A stretch of DNA of 64,000 nt from Flavicella sp963932955 (GTDB lineage: Bacteria > Bacteroidota > Bacteroidia > Flavobacteriales > Flavobacteriaceae). Of this stretch, positions 49,597 through 59,835 are shown piece after piece. The stretch lies in contig CAWVRK010000001.1 in assembly GCA_963932955.1 (NCBI GenBank), positions 62,001 through 126,000 of the forward strand. Reading direction: 5' to 3'. The position numbers and the translations under genes were made by a program. The notes beneath the pieces are model-generated. The model was not told where the DNA came from and ran no database searches. It worked only from the letters and a program-made list of their open reading frames with translations. Numbering within the stretch: position 1 is the first letter of the stretch; the number at the start of each line of letters is the position of its first letter.

Positions 49597-52500
49597 TTAG
49601 TTTCCAATGTTGTACGTAATGCTCAAGCCCGCACTGATAGAGGTTCTTGGGAAAGACGTTGAAATCGCATATTTGGAAGCCGTTTGGTCGTAATAAAATG
49701 TCGCAATCAAATTTTTACTCATGTTGTAATCTGCTGAAAATTTCAACGTAAAGATATCTTGCCCTCCTGTGATCTGAGTACTTTGGGTGTCAATTGTCCG
49801 TATCGATGTTAAATTTTGTCGCAATGAGACATCGGCTTTCATATTGAGGTCCCCCTTTAGTTGTCCTCTATTGCGTCCTCTCGAAGACCTGAGTTGTAAA
49901 TTTTTAATGCGATAGCCCAAGCCAAATACGTATTCGGTTCCACGAATGTCCGAAAGAGTGTTGTTGTTAAAGTTCAAACTCATGGCCCTGTCTTTGTTGA
50001 CCTCGCCTCGAAAAGAAAGGGAATTTCTAAGTTTAAAATCTATTTTGACCAAGGGAGAAAAAGCGTCTATCAAACTGATATTTGAAATGGTATTTTTAGA
50101 AAAATAATTTCCATTTACATCTGTAGATGGAATGCCATTTGAATCCTCTTTGTACTGAATGTTGTTGCTGTAGTTGCCTATGGTGTAGGAAGACTTGTAG
50201 GAATGGGTAACCACAAAGCTGGAAAACTTCTTTTTAAACCATTTCATCTTCATCAGTCCCTTGTATGTCATTCTCCAATTGGGCAAAGGGATGTTTTTAA
50301 AGGGACTCAGTCCTTCAGAACTCGCTGAAGTCCCACCATAGGCTGCTGTAAATGCAGGTAGCAACACCTCTTGACTGTTCAATCCATACCCATTCGTCTC
50401 CAGCCCATTTACAAAAGCCAAACGCGATTGAATGGTGTTTCTATTTTCAATGAATTTTTGAAAAGTGCCATCTCCATTGCCGTCAAAAGCAGTTTTGATC
50501 ATGTTGTAACTCATGCTGAAATTTCCGGTCTGAGCCAGCTGGGTGTTTTCAAGCGCTAAAAAATCATCGGACACCTCCTCAGTACCGTTTCTATTCGTGA
50601 CGGCGTCTATCTGTTGAGAAAGATTGCTCGTTTGTATCCTATTGGCCAAAAGGGTAATGTCCAAATCTTTGATGGGTTTGACGGCAACCGTGAGGTCCAA
50701 TTTCTCATAGTGCGTTTGCGCATAGCTTCTGCTGTAATAAGGATCGTCATCCACATCGTTTGCGTAATTTATATTCCGCGTGGTCAACCAATTGTTTTCC
50801 AATGCCCTTTGACGGATGTCTACCTGACTACCAAAGACAAAGCCGAGTGTGGGAGCCAACCCTCCAGCATACGGATCTCTTCCAAGAAATCCAACCGTAG
50901 GCACATAGCCGGGCAATTGGGTTCCGTTGTTTTCCGTATAACTCATCCGGATGGTTTTTACGGAGGTTAATAGGCCGTGTGTTGCGTCAAATATTTTCTG
51001 CTTGGTAGATTTCTTCTTTTTAGACTTGCCGATGCCTCTTTTGCGAGCGCGAGATGCAAATTTTGGTTTGCCGCTTTTTTTGACCGCCTTTTTGGCTTTT
51101 TTCTTTTTTGGAGCAAACAACTTGTCCAATCCCACCTCTTTGTAAAATGTTTTCATGTTGAAATTGGCAGACAAATTGTGGGTGTTGGCATTTTGAATTG
51201 TATTTCCTACACTCTCTAAAAAAGACTGAGACCCTGCCTGCCATTCAAAATCGGCAGCATAGGTGTAGTCTGCTGAGACAAAACTCAGTAAGGGCAATTT
51301 GTCAATCGGAATTTTATACGTGGCATCCAATTTTTGGCTATAGTTATTGACCCTTCCCAAATCAAAGAAATTGCTAAACAAGGTAACCTCATCAGAAGTT
51401 TCTTCGTCCAACTCGAAAGCGTCGTAAATGTGTTTGTTGGCGGCTCTGAAATTCAATTTCAAAGCTTTGGTCAAATTGTACCCGATTGTATAATCCCAAT
51501 CGAACAAGAAATTGCGTTGTTTCAAAGTCGGCAATTGTGGCAATCCGGGAACCAAGTTTCGCGAGAGCTGTTCGTTGTAACTTCGAAGGATACTCGAGTT
51601 TACTCCAATAGAGGAAGGCAACAAGTTGAAATTGAAATCACGCAGCAAAGCCAAGTAGTTCTTGTCTTTAAAAAACGAGGCCTTTTTAAAAGGCTCTATG
51701 GTTTTCGATGGAAAACTAAAGGCGTAATTGGCGGCTGTCCGAACGTCCTGCACCAAATGTTTTTGGATGTTGTAATCTTTGTGGAACTGTTCGTTGTAAC
51801 TATAGGAAACCGAAAAATTTTCAACATCATAAGGCATGGGTGCTTTTTTTATTTCCCCTGTCCTTTCTTTTCTTACATTGATAAAACTAATGCTCTTCCT
51901 TTTGGTATAGTCTGTTGCGTTTTTACTGTTTTCATTGATTTCTTTGGCATCCTCAAACAACACATCTTGGAACTGAGGGTCGTATTTGGGGTCTCTAAAC
52001 TCTTCAGAAACGGCATAACTCATCGGGATCTTAATGCCCCAATTCTTAGGCATCAATTGTCCGATATTTATGTTAGTAGACACTCCGTACTGTTTGACAT
52101 TTTCCTGACTTCTTTCATTGACACGTTGTTCTACATTTCCAAAGCCCATGGTCTGAATGCCTCCGGTCAAAGCGACATCTGCCAACTCTGCAAAATTCGC
52201 ATTGGCAGTTAAAACAGAAGCCCAACCACCTTGGTTATCAAAGCCAGCTACCCGCAATTCGTTGAACCAGACTTCAGCACTTTGATTGGATTTGGAAATA
52301 TTTTTAACGCCCAAAACGATGGTTTTGATGTTGGAGAGGTTTGGACTTCCTTTGACTCGCATCCGCTTGATTGCTTCTTCGTCTTCGACAGGCAAAGGAT
52401 ACAACTGATTGAAATTGGAAGCACCAAGCGCCCCATAACGTTCGACTTTGAGTTTGGCCAAAGCTTCCAAATCTACTTCAAAACTGTTGGATGCCGGCCA

Positions 52501-55500
52501 AATAGCGTCCGGAGAAAAACTGCCAAATGAAGTTGCTTTTAAAGGAACCTCTAACTGGTAAAAATTGTCGTTCAAATCCGATCCAATTCTCAAAACAGCC
52601 ATGAGTTCGTTGTCATTGAGCTCCAAGCCGTTGAGCCCCTCTGCATGTACAAACATCTTTAACTTTTTAAACATGCGCAGATCTGTAATTGTATTTTTAA
52701 AAATAGCCCTTGCTTCCCCAGGTTCCAATGCTTTTACCACCATTGAGAGGGATTGTTCGTTTTGGTATTGAATGGAAGTACTCCCTTGCAATTGTTCTCT
52801 TACAATGCCCGGAGGCAACACATAAGGAATTGGGTCTCGGGTGTCATTCTCTTGGATATTGACAACCCCTACCGAAAAGTTGTTCAGTTCCTGGGTGTCC
52901 AAATCGTCAGAAGCAACAGGAAGGCCTCCGTGTAAATTTTTGGCATAGCGCCTCCAATCGCCTCGGACCAATTGCAGCTGTCCAAAACGAAGTACAACTG
53001 GCGTTTTGAAATTAGTCAAAAACATGCGTGCAAACCGAATGGAATTGAAATCTGCAATTCCTCCCACGGGCGTCCCCGTATTGATTGGAATTCGAAACTG
53101 ATACCACGTAATGGATTTGGAATCACCATTGCCAGTACTGGACGTTCTTATCACCTTTTTTGTGTCCACAATGTGATTTTGACCGACCACCAAGTCGGAA
53201 GCATTCAAAGAAACGCGGTATTGGTAATACGCATCGATGGCGTTCATTGTTTGGTCTTTGTTCACGTCTTCGACATCGGGAACTGTAGTCGCCGATGTGG
53301 GAAAAGACTCCGAGCTCAAACCGGCAGTTGGAGAGTTTCCTTGGGTGTTGTTGAAGTCTTTGTACCTCTTAAGGATCGAGGCGCTTTCTTGATCGTATTG
53401 ACTGCCCCTAAAAAAGCGGTAGTTGTCTGAAGAAGGATCATCCGAGCTCGAAAAGTTTGGGAATTTTAATTGCTCGCCCGCATCTCCCAATCCGTCCAAT
53501 CCCACATCTTGTACCAATCGATCTGCATCGATTTCATTAAAGGTGTACAAGAAAGATTTGTTGGTCGGAACCACACCCCAATCGGTAGGTTCTGTGTTGT
53601 CAGGTGCACCGCTTTCTGGCATACCGTTTTCATACATCTTGCGACCGTCTTTCAAAACATCTTCTGAAATATTTCCTAGGTTGAAATACAAGTCTCCCTC
53701 TTTGATAGGCAACCCGTTGAGGGGCCCGCCTTCTTCAGGAGTGATGGAATAGTTTTCATAAGGGTCCTGCATCCAAAACTGTATGTATTCCACATTGGCT
53801 CTTTCGAAATCGTTGGTCGTCAGACCTCTGGTAATCCCTCCCCAACGGTCTTGTGGATTGGACAAAGAACCGTCAGGATTTGTATTGGTATCGTAATTGT
53901 AGCTCCCTCGCTCACTTGGGAAGTACGAGAGGTCAAAGGTTCTTAATATATTGGTTTGGGTGATGTCCAAATCCGTTTGTGGGAAGAGCTCGTCGACTTC
54001 CACCCTACTGACTTCTGCTCTGGACAATTCTGCATTGTCAATATTCGAAGGTTGCAAGGAAGAGCCCCCGTAAAAAAGACGGTCGATGCTGTACCAAGCG
54101 AGTTTGGCACGTTGTTTTCCACTTTCCACACCTGCCAAATCGCTACCAAAATCAAAAGAAACGCCACTACCAGCGTCGTTTACTGGGGTACTTGACAATT
54201 TCCATGCATTGGTATCCATCAAGCTGATGGGGATTTGAGAACCTTCAAAATCATCGATATACGTGGTCGCTTCTCCTCCGAGGTCGATGCCGCTTGGCGT
54301 TCCCGGTTTCAGATAGGCAACATCTCCTCGCAGAGAGAGTCTAGAAGGAACATCCGTATCTTGAAAGGGCAATTTATTGACCAACTTCGTCAAAAAAGGC
54401 ATTTCCGAATCATAGGTCATGCTCATTCCCAACATCGTATTGTTGATCGGATCCGATCCAAAGGCTACTTTTTGTGTCAAGGGACGCTCGTTGACATTCA
54501 AATACGTTGCTGTCATTAAAAATTTATCCGAAAACTTATGTGCTACATCGATTCCAATGTATCGTTTTGTCTGTTGGTTGAACAGGGTGTTGTTTTCTAG
54601 TGAAACTTGAACTGGCGCAGCAGATGCTTCAATGGCGGGGTTGATGATTTGAACCCGTCCACTCATGTAATCCACCACATAATCTGAACCTTCGCTCAGC
54701 AGAATCCCATTGGAAGTAACTTTTACTGATCCTTTGGGAACGTTGAACGCTCCTAAAGAAATGCCCTCACTGGCATCTGATTTGTAATACCCCTTTAGCA
54801 GGTATTTGTCTTTGTTTTGGAAATTGGTTCTCGCCTGGGTTGGTGTGGTTGTATACAATTCGTTGAATACAAAAATAGCATCTTCAGAAGCTGACAATTT
54901 CGTTTGCAAATCCCGACCAAAAGGCTCTAATGTTGGAAAGATAACCGTTCCCGTTTCAGACCTTACAGTGACCCCTTCTACATAATCAAAATACCCGTCT
55001 CCCTTTGGTTTGACAAAATTGTTTTGATCCAAAACATCCAAACGCATCAAATTCAAAAGCGTTTGGGTTGTGATATTTTCTGTTTTCGCATTTTGAAGCG
55101 TATTGACCGGAACCCCTGTCTGATCGTCTTTGTACAAGACTTCCAAACGAAAGCCCTCAGACTCCATCTGATATGCCCCCAAAGAATAGACGTTTTTTAG
55201 CATCAGATCCCAAATGCGCATGGTCGGTTGTTTGACTTCGCTTCGCAAGAGTTTCAAAACGATGTTTTCTTGGGAAGACAAGCCGTCGGTGGACAACTCC
55301 CCTACTTTGTAAACTTTCTCACTTCCGATGGTGCTGTACTGAAAGGCAACCGCCAAGACATCGCCGTCAACCAAAGGGCGTTTCAAAGAAAGGAATCCCA
55401 ATTGTGGATGAAATGTATAGTCATTGGGGCTCAATTTTTTGGCATTTTCCAAAATGGTATAGTCCGTTCCCTGCTGCATGCTGGAAGGCAAAACACTTTT

Positions 55501-56868
55501 GACCGTTCCAATAGAACGAATCCCATCTACAAAAACGGAAGACAAGCTATTGGACGAGTTGTCTGGAGGATCATCTAAAGGGGATGCCGTTGCGGTAACA
55601 TCTGAGCTGGTAATGTTAGAAATACTCGTGTCATACACGTCATCACCAGACTCTCCCAAATCGGTAAGGGCTACGATGTTTCGCACATCGGTGGTATTGG
55701 TCGACCTGTTGGTCACCCACACCTCGACATTGATGATGTTTACAGGACTGTTGATCAGGGGGAATTGCTTCAAAGAGTTGTTGTACTGATTTCTAAAATA
55801 ATGGGCCAAAAAGAAATGTTTGTTGGCTTCGTATTGGGAAGTTTGCAACTCAAATTCATTCAAAGTAGCGCCTCCTTGAGCAGCAACTGTCTTCGTTTCC
55901 GATTTCTGTTGGGAAAAAACGGAAGTTACTGTCGTCTTCCCAAATTGCAAAATGGACTTCAAGCCAAACAAACTTTGCGCACCAGAAATTAGGTTGTTGC
56001 TCACGTTCATGTTGGTGTTTCCCAATTCAATTTTTTTGACAATGTCGTCTTCGTCTTTCGAATCATAGCCGTCAGAAAGACTTTTGACATCGTCGTAGGT
56101 AGATTTTGCATCGTCGTAGGCAGACTTCACATTGTCAATTTTGGACTTGGCCTTGTTGTATTTGTCTTTCAAGCCGGAGGCATTTGATGGTATGGAAGGA
56201 ATAAACTCCAACTTGACCATGTTTTGAAAATCAAAAGTAGACTTGGTATCGTAGTTGGCAGCTACTTTGAGGCGCTCTCCTATTTTTGCAGCGACACTCG
56301 CCGTCACTTGCTGGTCGAAATCAAAGGTGAAATTCTTGCGATTTTCTTGAGAAAGCTGAGGATTCTCTATCTTTTGGTACAAAACCCCCAAGCGCAAACC
56401 GATGGTCCCTTGTGTATTGACTTCTATGGTGTTTCCTCCAAAAATGGATTTGAACAGAGAGGAGTTTACGTAGTATGTGGGCAGGAGGTTTTTTTGAGCT
56501 TCCTTACTGCCTTGTTTGTCGGAATTGAGGGCGCTTATTTTTTGTTTGTAATAGTCGCTGATGTCTTGTTTGAGACGGTAGTCTTTGTATTCTTGCGCAG
56601 ACATAAAAAGCGGTATTTTGACTACGGTGTTTCCGAATTTTTCGCGAATCACATAACGGTTGACTTCTTTTTCGAAAACTACCTCTTTGGACAGGGGCAA
56701 ATTTAAAAACAAACTGCCTTTCTGGTGGCTTTTGAATTGATAAGGCAGGCTCGGAAGCGTGTCGTTTTTTTCATCGGGCTTTGTTTGTGCTAACAGACTC
56801 ATCTGTAAAAACAGCGCGCTCAACAACAGCAAATACTTCTTGGATATGTAATTTCTCTTCTTTAACAA
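49597..56868 (-). CDS. sprA: Type IX secretion translocon / gliding motility protein SprA
   Basis: A 2423-aa outer-membrane protein, the very large single-chain beta-barrel that forms the T9SS protein-conducting channel in Bacteroidota and is needed for gliding in Flavobacterium. The N-terminus has a signal peptide after a basic start (MLKKRNYISKKYLLLLSALFLQMSLLAQT). Recognisable SprA blocks are YVNSSLFKSIFGGNTIEVNT, TIGLRLGVLYQKIENPQLSQ, YTFHPQLGFLSLKRPLVDGD, TYIDDFEGSQIPISLMD and RNLVPGLPQLPTLKQRNFLF, and the last strand is ISAGLSITYNIGN. A strongly basic, lysine-rich stretch lies at about residues 1918-1957. The reading frame is intact throughout. The gene begins 2 nt after ruvA. Confidence 0.97.
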   Translation of the reverse strand: MLKKRNYISKKYLLLLSALFLQMSLLAQTKPDEKNDTLPSLPYQFKSHQKGSLFLNLPLSKEVVFEKEVNRYVIREKFGNTVVKIPLFMSAQEYKDYRLKQDISDYYKQKISALNSDKQGSKEAQKNLLPTYYVNSSLFKSIFGGNTIEVNTQGTIGLRLGVLYQKIENPQLSQENRKNFTFDFDQQVTASVAAKIGERLKVAANYDTKSTFDFQNMVKLEFIPSIPSNASGLKDKYNKAKSKIDNVKSAYDDAKSTYDDVKSLSDGYDSKDEDDIVKKIELGNTNMNVSNNLISGAQSLFGLKSILQFGKTTVTSVFSQQKSETKTVAAQGGATLNEFELQTSQYEANKHFFLAHYFRNQYNNSLKQFPLINSPVNIINVEVWVTNRSTNTTDVRNIVALTDLGESGDDVYDTSISNITSSDVTATASPLDDPPDNSSNSLSSVFVDGIRSIGTVKSVLPSSMQQGTDYTILENAKKLSPNDYTFHPQLGFLSLKRPLVDGDVLAVAFQYSTIGSEKVYKVGELSTDGLSSQENIVLKLLRSEVKQPTMRIWDLMLKNVYSLGAYQMESEGFRLEVLYKDDQTGVPVNTLQNAKTENITTQTLLNLMRLDVLDQNNFVKPKGDGYFDYVEGVTVRSETGTVIFPTLEPFGRDLQTKLSASEDAIFVFNELYTTTPTQARTNFQNKDKYLLKGYYKSDASEGISLGAFNVPKGSVKVTSNGILLSEGSDYVVDYMSGRVQIINPAIEASAAPVQVSLENNTLFNQQTKRYIGIDVAHKFSDKFLMTATYLNVNERPLTQKVAFGSDPINNTMLGMSMTYDSEMPFLTKLVNKLPFQDTDVPSRLSLRGDVAYLKPGTPSGIDLGGEATTYIDDFEGSQIPISLMDTNAWKLSSTPVNDAGSGVSFDFGSDLAGVESGKQRAKLAWYSIDRLFYGGSSLQPSNIDNAELSRAEVSRVEVDELFPQTDLDITQTNILRTFDLSYFPSERGSYNYDTNTNPDGSLSNPQDRWGGITRGLTTNDFERANVEYIQFWMQDPYENYSITPEEGGPLNGLPIKEGDLYFNLGNISEDVLKDGRKMYENGMPESGAPDNTEPTDWGVVPTNKSFLYTFNEIDADRLVQDVGLDGLGDAGEQLKFPNFSSSDDPSSDNYRFFRGSQYDQESASILKRYKDFNNTQGNSPTAGLSSESFPTSATTVPDVEDVNKDQTMNAIDAYYQYRVSLNASDLVVGQNHIVDTKKVIRTSSTGNGDSKSITWYQFRIPINTGTPVGGIADFNSIRFARMFLTNFKTPVVLRFGQLQLVRGDWRRYAKNLHGGLPVASDDLDTQELNNFSVGVVNIQENDTRDPIPYVLPPGIVREQLQGSTSIQYQNEQSLSMVVKALEPGEARAIFKNTITDLRMFKKLKMFVHAEGLNGLELNDNELMAVLRIGSDLNDNFYQLEVPLKATSFGSFSPDAIWPASNSFEVDLEALAKLKVERYGALGASNFNQLYPLPVEDEEAIKRMRVKGSPNLSNIKTIVLGVKNISKSNQSAEVWFNELRVAGFDNQGGWASVLTANANFAELADVALTGGIQTMGFGNVEQRVNERSQENVKQYGVSTNINIGQLMPKNWGIKIPMSYAVSEEFRDPKYDPQFQDVLFEDAKEINENSKNATDYTKRKSISFINVRKERTGEIKKAPMPYDVENFSVSYSYNEQFHKDYNIQKHLVQDVRTAANYAFSFPSKTIEPFKKASFFKDKNYLALLRDFNFNLLPSSIGVNSSILRSYNEQLSRNLVPGLPQLPTLKQRNFLFDWDYTIGYNLTKALKLNFRAANKHIYDAFELDEETSDEVTLFSNFFDLGRVNNYSQKLDATYKIPIDKLPLLSFVSADYTYAADFEWQAGSQSFLESVGNTIQNANTHNLSANFNMKTFYKEVGLDKLFAPKKKKAKKAVKKSGKPKFASRARKRGIGKSKKKKSTKQKIFDATHGLLTSVKTIRMSYTENNGTQLPGYVPTVGFLGRDPYAGGLAPTLGFVFGSQVDIRQRALENNWLTTRNINYANDVDDDPYYSRSYAQTHYEKLDLTVAVKPIKDLDITLLANRIQTSNLSQQIDAVTNRNGTEEVSDDFLALENTQLAQTGNFSMSYNMIKTAFDGNGDGTFQKFIENRNTIQSRLAFVNGLETNGYGLNSQEVLLPAFTAAYGGTSASSEGLSPFKNIPLPNWRMTYKGLMKMKWFKKKFSSFVVTHSYKSSYTIGNYSNNIQYKEDSNGIPSTDVNGNYFSKNTISNISLIDAFSPLVKIDFKLRNSLSFRGEVNKDRAMSLNFNNNTLSDIRGTEYVFGLGYRIKNLQLRSSRGRNRGQLKGDLNMKADVSLRQNLTSIRTIDTQSTQITGGQDIFTLKFSADYNMSKNLIATFYYDQTASKYAISTSFPRTSISAGLSITYNIGN

Positions 56869-56870
56869 TT

Positions 56871-57452
56871 TTAAAAACTTTTCAATGCTTTCTTAATCAA
56901 TTCTTCCACGGACAACGAAGGGGCTTGTTGCAGAATTCGGTCCAAGACCTTTTCTGAAATTTTTCTAGCAAATCCCAAGACTTCCAAAGCTGATAACGCT
57001 TCTTCTTTAAAGGTATTGTCCGACAAAAGGGTATTTTCATCCAAATCGAAAGTTTTCAATACTTTGTCTTTCAAGTCCAAGATCAAACGCTGTGCTGTTT
57101 TTGCACCAATTCCTTTGACAGATTGAATTACGGCCACATTCCCCGAAGCGATGGCTTGTTGAACTTCTTGAGGGTTCATAGAGGACAACATGGTCCTAGC
57201 GATACTAGCTCCTACTCCAGAAACGGAAATCAGCAAACGGAAAATTTCTCTTTCTACCTTGCTGCTAAACCCAAACAAGGTATGGGAGTCTTCTTTCACA
57301 GATAAATGGGTGTACACAGTCAACAATTCATCATTTGGCAACAATCCAAAAGTATGAAGTGAAATGTGTAAAATATACCCCACGCCATTGCAATCCACAA
57401 TGATGTGTGTCGGGTTTTTCTCTACCAATCTTCCTTTTAATTGTGTGATCAT
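56871..57452 (-). CDS. ruvA: Holliday junction branch migration protein RuvA
   Basis: RuvA (193 aa) binds four-way DNA junctions and loads the RuvB motor. The OB domain is MITQLKGRLVEKNPTHIIVD, then GYILHISLHTF. The helix-hairpin-helix pair includes ISVSGVGASIARTMLSSMNP and IQSVKGIGAKTAQRLILDLK. The C-terminal RuvB-interacting domain (ALSALEVLGFARKISEKVLD) follows a short linker. ruvB is not adjacent. The sprA start is 2 nt after its stop, and maeB lies 60 nt upstream on the same strand, so maeB-ruvA-sprA are probably cotranscribed. Confidence 0.97.
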   Translation of the reverse strand: MITQLKGRLVEKNPTHIIVDCNGVGYILHISLHTFGLLPNDELLTVYTHLSVKEDSHTLFGFSSKVEREIFRLLISVSGVGASIARTMLSSMNPQEVQQAIASGNVAVIQSVKGIGAKTAQRLILDLKDKVLKTFDLDENTLLSDNTFKEEALSALEVLGFARKISEKVLDRILQQAPSLSVEELIKKALKSF

Positions 57453-57512
57453 CTTATTTGTGCGGTTTAATTTGAATGAATTGTCAGTCCAAAAATTGTA
57501 TTTCCAATGATT

Positions 57513-59795
57513 TTATGTTGTTTTTCTTCGCGATTTATTTTGAGCATCTACGACTGCAACAGCTGCCATATTGACCATTTCGTCGACACTCGCTCCCAAC
57601 TGCAAAATATGAGCAGGTTTTTTCAAGCCCATTAAAATTGGACCGACAGACTCGACCGCATTCAATTCCTTGATCATTTTATAGGTGATATTTGCGGCAT
57701 CTAAGTTTGGAAAAATCAAAACATTTGGTTTTTTTCCTGCCAAATTAGAAAAGGGAAACTTGTCTTCTAACATTTCAGCATTCAGTGCAAAATCGACCTG
57801 AATTGGACCATCTACAAGCAAATCAGGACAAGACTCATGAACCCTGCGAACTGCGACCTCCATCTTTTGTGCTCTTTCTGATTTGGAAGCGCCAAAATTT
57901 GCAAACGACAACATGGCCACGATCGGCTTGATGCCAAAGAGCTTGGCAACATTACTGGTGAGCTGTGTGATTTTCTCTAATTGCTGTGGTGTCGGATCGA
58001 TATTGACCGTTGTATCTGCCAAAAACATGGGCCCTCTTTTGGTCAACATCAAGTTGGTCGCCGCGATTCTACTCACACCGTCTTGCATACCGATGGTTTC
58101 AAAAAGAGGTTTTATAGAACTAGCGTAGTTTCTTGAATACCCTGTAATCATGGCATCTGCATCTCCTTGATTGACCATCATGGCTGCGAAATAATTTCGC
58201 TCACGCATCAATTTTCTCGCTTCCAACAGGGTAACCCCTTTGCGTTGGTTTTCTTCCCAATACAAATCGGCATAGCGAAATCTACGAGAGCGCTCTTCGT
58301 CTGTTTTAGGGTTGATGATTGTTACATCTTGGTCAAAACCAATTTCCTTTTTGTGTGCCAAAATCATTTCTTTGTTTCCCAAAAGGATTGGAATCGCAAT
58401 TCCTTCGTCAAAGACAATTTGTGCGGCTTTGGTGACGTTCAACTGATCTGCTTCGTTGAAGACCAAACGCTTTGGATTTGCCTTTGCACGGTCATGCAAC
58501 ATCCGAACTATTTTATTACTGGTCCCCAAACGCTCCATAAGTTCGTCTTTGTAGCTGTCCCAATTTTGAATGGGTTGTCTGGCAATTCCTGAATCCATCG
58601 CTGCTTTGGCGATGGCTGGAGGAATTTCGTAGATCAATCGCGGGTCAAAAGGTTTTGGAATGATGTAGTCTTTTCCAAAAGACAAGTTGGACTCTTCGTA
58701 AACCAAGTTGACCTGTTCTGGAACGGTTTTTTTGGCCAAGTCTGCCAAGGCGTGTACCGCCGCCATTTTCATCTCTTCATTGATTCCCGTAGCTCTCACA
58801 TCCAAAGCCCCTCGAAAAATAAAAGGAAAACCCAAGACATTGTTCACTTGATTGGGGTGGTCAGAACGGCCCGTAGCCATCAGAATATCTTTTCGTGTTT
58901 GTATGGCGAGGTCATAGTTGATTTCTGGAGTGGGATTGGCCATCGCGAATACGATAGGATCGTTTGCCATGCACAACAGCATTTCAGGAGAGACAATGTC
59001 TCCTTTGGACAAACCGATAAAGACATCTGCGTCTTTCATCGCATCTTCCAAGGAACGGAGGTCTTTGGAAGTTGCAAATTCTGCTTTTTGAGAAGTGAGA
59101 TTTTCTATGTCTTTCCGAATCACCCCTTTGCTATCACACATGACCACATTTTCTCTTCGCGCTCCCAAAGCCAAGTACAAACGAGTGCAAGAGATGGCTG
59201 CGGCGCCCGCTCCGTTCACTACTATTTGAACCTCTTCAATTTTTTTTCCAACAATTTCCAGAGCGTTTTTCAAGGCGGCAGCAGAAATAATCGCAGTTCC
59301 GTGTTGGTCGTCATGCATCACCGGAATGTCCAACTCTTCTTTGAGTCTTCTTTCAATTTCAAAAGCTTCGGGAGCTTTGATGTCTTCCAAATTGATTCCA
59401 CCAAAAGTTGGAGCGATGGCTTTGACCGTCTCAACAAACTTGTCGACATCCGTCACATCAACTTCAATATCGAATACGTCAATGTCAGCAAATATTTTAA
59501 ACAACAAGCCTTTACCTTCCATGACCGGTTTGCTCGCCTCAGGCCCAATATCTCCCAAACCTAAAACGGCCGTTCCGTTTGAAATCACCGCCACCAAATT
59601 TCCTTTGGAGGTGTATTTGTACACGTTTTCTTTGTCTTTGGCAATCTCCAAACAAGGCGCTGCAACTCCAGGAGAATAAGCCAAGGACAAGTCTCTTTGA
59701 GTCGCGTATTTTTTTGTAGGAACTACTTTAATTTTTCCGGGGGTAGGTTTTGCGTGGTACAACAACGCTTCCTTCCTTTTTGTGGATTCAGACAT
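57513..59795 (-). CDS. maeB: NADP-dependent malic enzyme with phosphotransacetylase-like domain
   Basis: A 760-aa MaeB-type enzyme that decarboxylates malate to pyruvate with NADP+. The malic domain (about 1-430) includes LSLAYSPGVAAPCLEIAKDK, GLGDIGPEASKPVMEGKGLL, MHDDQHGTAIISAAALKNAL and VVNGAGAAAISCTRLYLALG (dinucleotide fold), and FIGLSKGDIVSPEML. The C-terminal PTA-like domain (about 430-760) has DADAMITGYSRNYASSIKPL and VGPILMGLKKPAHILQLGAS. In MaeB the latter domain is regulatory, sensing acetyl-CoA-type ligands. The ATG 59795 has a TATATTTG element 26 nt upstream. Confidence 0.97.
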   Translation of the reverse strand: MSESTKRKEALLYHAKPTPGKIKVVPTKKYATQRDLSLAYSPGVAAPCLEIAKDKENVYKYTSKGNLVAVISNGTAVLGLGDIGPEASKPVMEGKGLLFKIFADIDVFDIEVDVTDVDKFVETVKAIAPTFGGINLEDIKAPEAFEIERRLKEELDIPVMHDDQHGTAIISAAALKNALEIVGKKIEEVQIVVNGAGAAAISCTRLYLALGARRENVVMCDSKGVIRKDIENLTSQKAEFATSKDLRSLEDAMKDADVFIGLSKGDIVSPEMLLCMANDPIVFAMANPTPEINYDLAIQTRKDILMATGRSDHPNQVNNVLGFPFIFRGALDVRATGINEEMKMAAVHALADLAKKTVPEQVNLVYEESNLSFGKDYIIPKPFDPRLIYEIPPAIAKAAMDSGIARQPIQNWDSYKDELMERLGTSNKIVRMLHDRAKANPKRLVFNEADQLNVTKAAQIVFDEGIAIPILLGNKEMILAHKKEIGFDQDVTIINPKTDEERSRRFRYADLYWEENQRKGVTLLEARKLMRERNYFAAMMVNQGDADAMITGYSRNYASSIKPLFETIGMQDGVSRIAATNLMLTKRGPMFLADTTVNIDPTPQQLEKITQLTSNVAKLFGIKPIVAMLSFANFGASKSERAQKMEVAVRRVHESCPDLLVDGPIQVDFALNAEMLEDKFPFSNLAGKKPNVLIFPNLDAANITYKMIKELNAVESVGPILMGLKKPAHILQLGASVDEMVNMAAVAVVDAQNKSRRKTT

Positions 59796-59821
59796 ATGGC
59801 TTTACTTCCAGTTGTGATTGA

Positions 59822-59829
59822 CAAATATA
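59822..59829 (-). promoter_or_regulatory. Candidate -7 element (TATATTTG) for maeB-ruvA-sprA
   Basis: A perfect TAnnTTTG match on the minus strand, 26 nt before the maeB ATG. A TTTG lies 24 nt further upstream, a little far for a -33 box. Confidence 0.45.
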
Positions 59830-59835
59830 CCGATT

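Noticed and set aside
51334..52212. A 292-codon open frame on the plus strand inside sprA
   Set aside because: It is antisense to an intact, strongly conserved gene. Its translation has no recognisable domain and a composition typical of reverse-complemented coding sequence.
58752..59564. A 270-codon open frame on the plus strand inside maeB
   Set aside because: It is antisense to the conserved malic enzyme; no domain, no promoter element and shadow-like composition.
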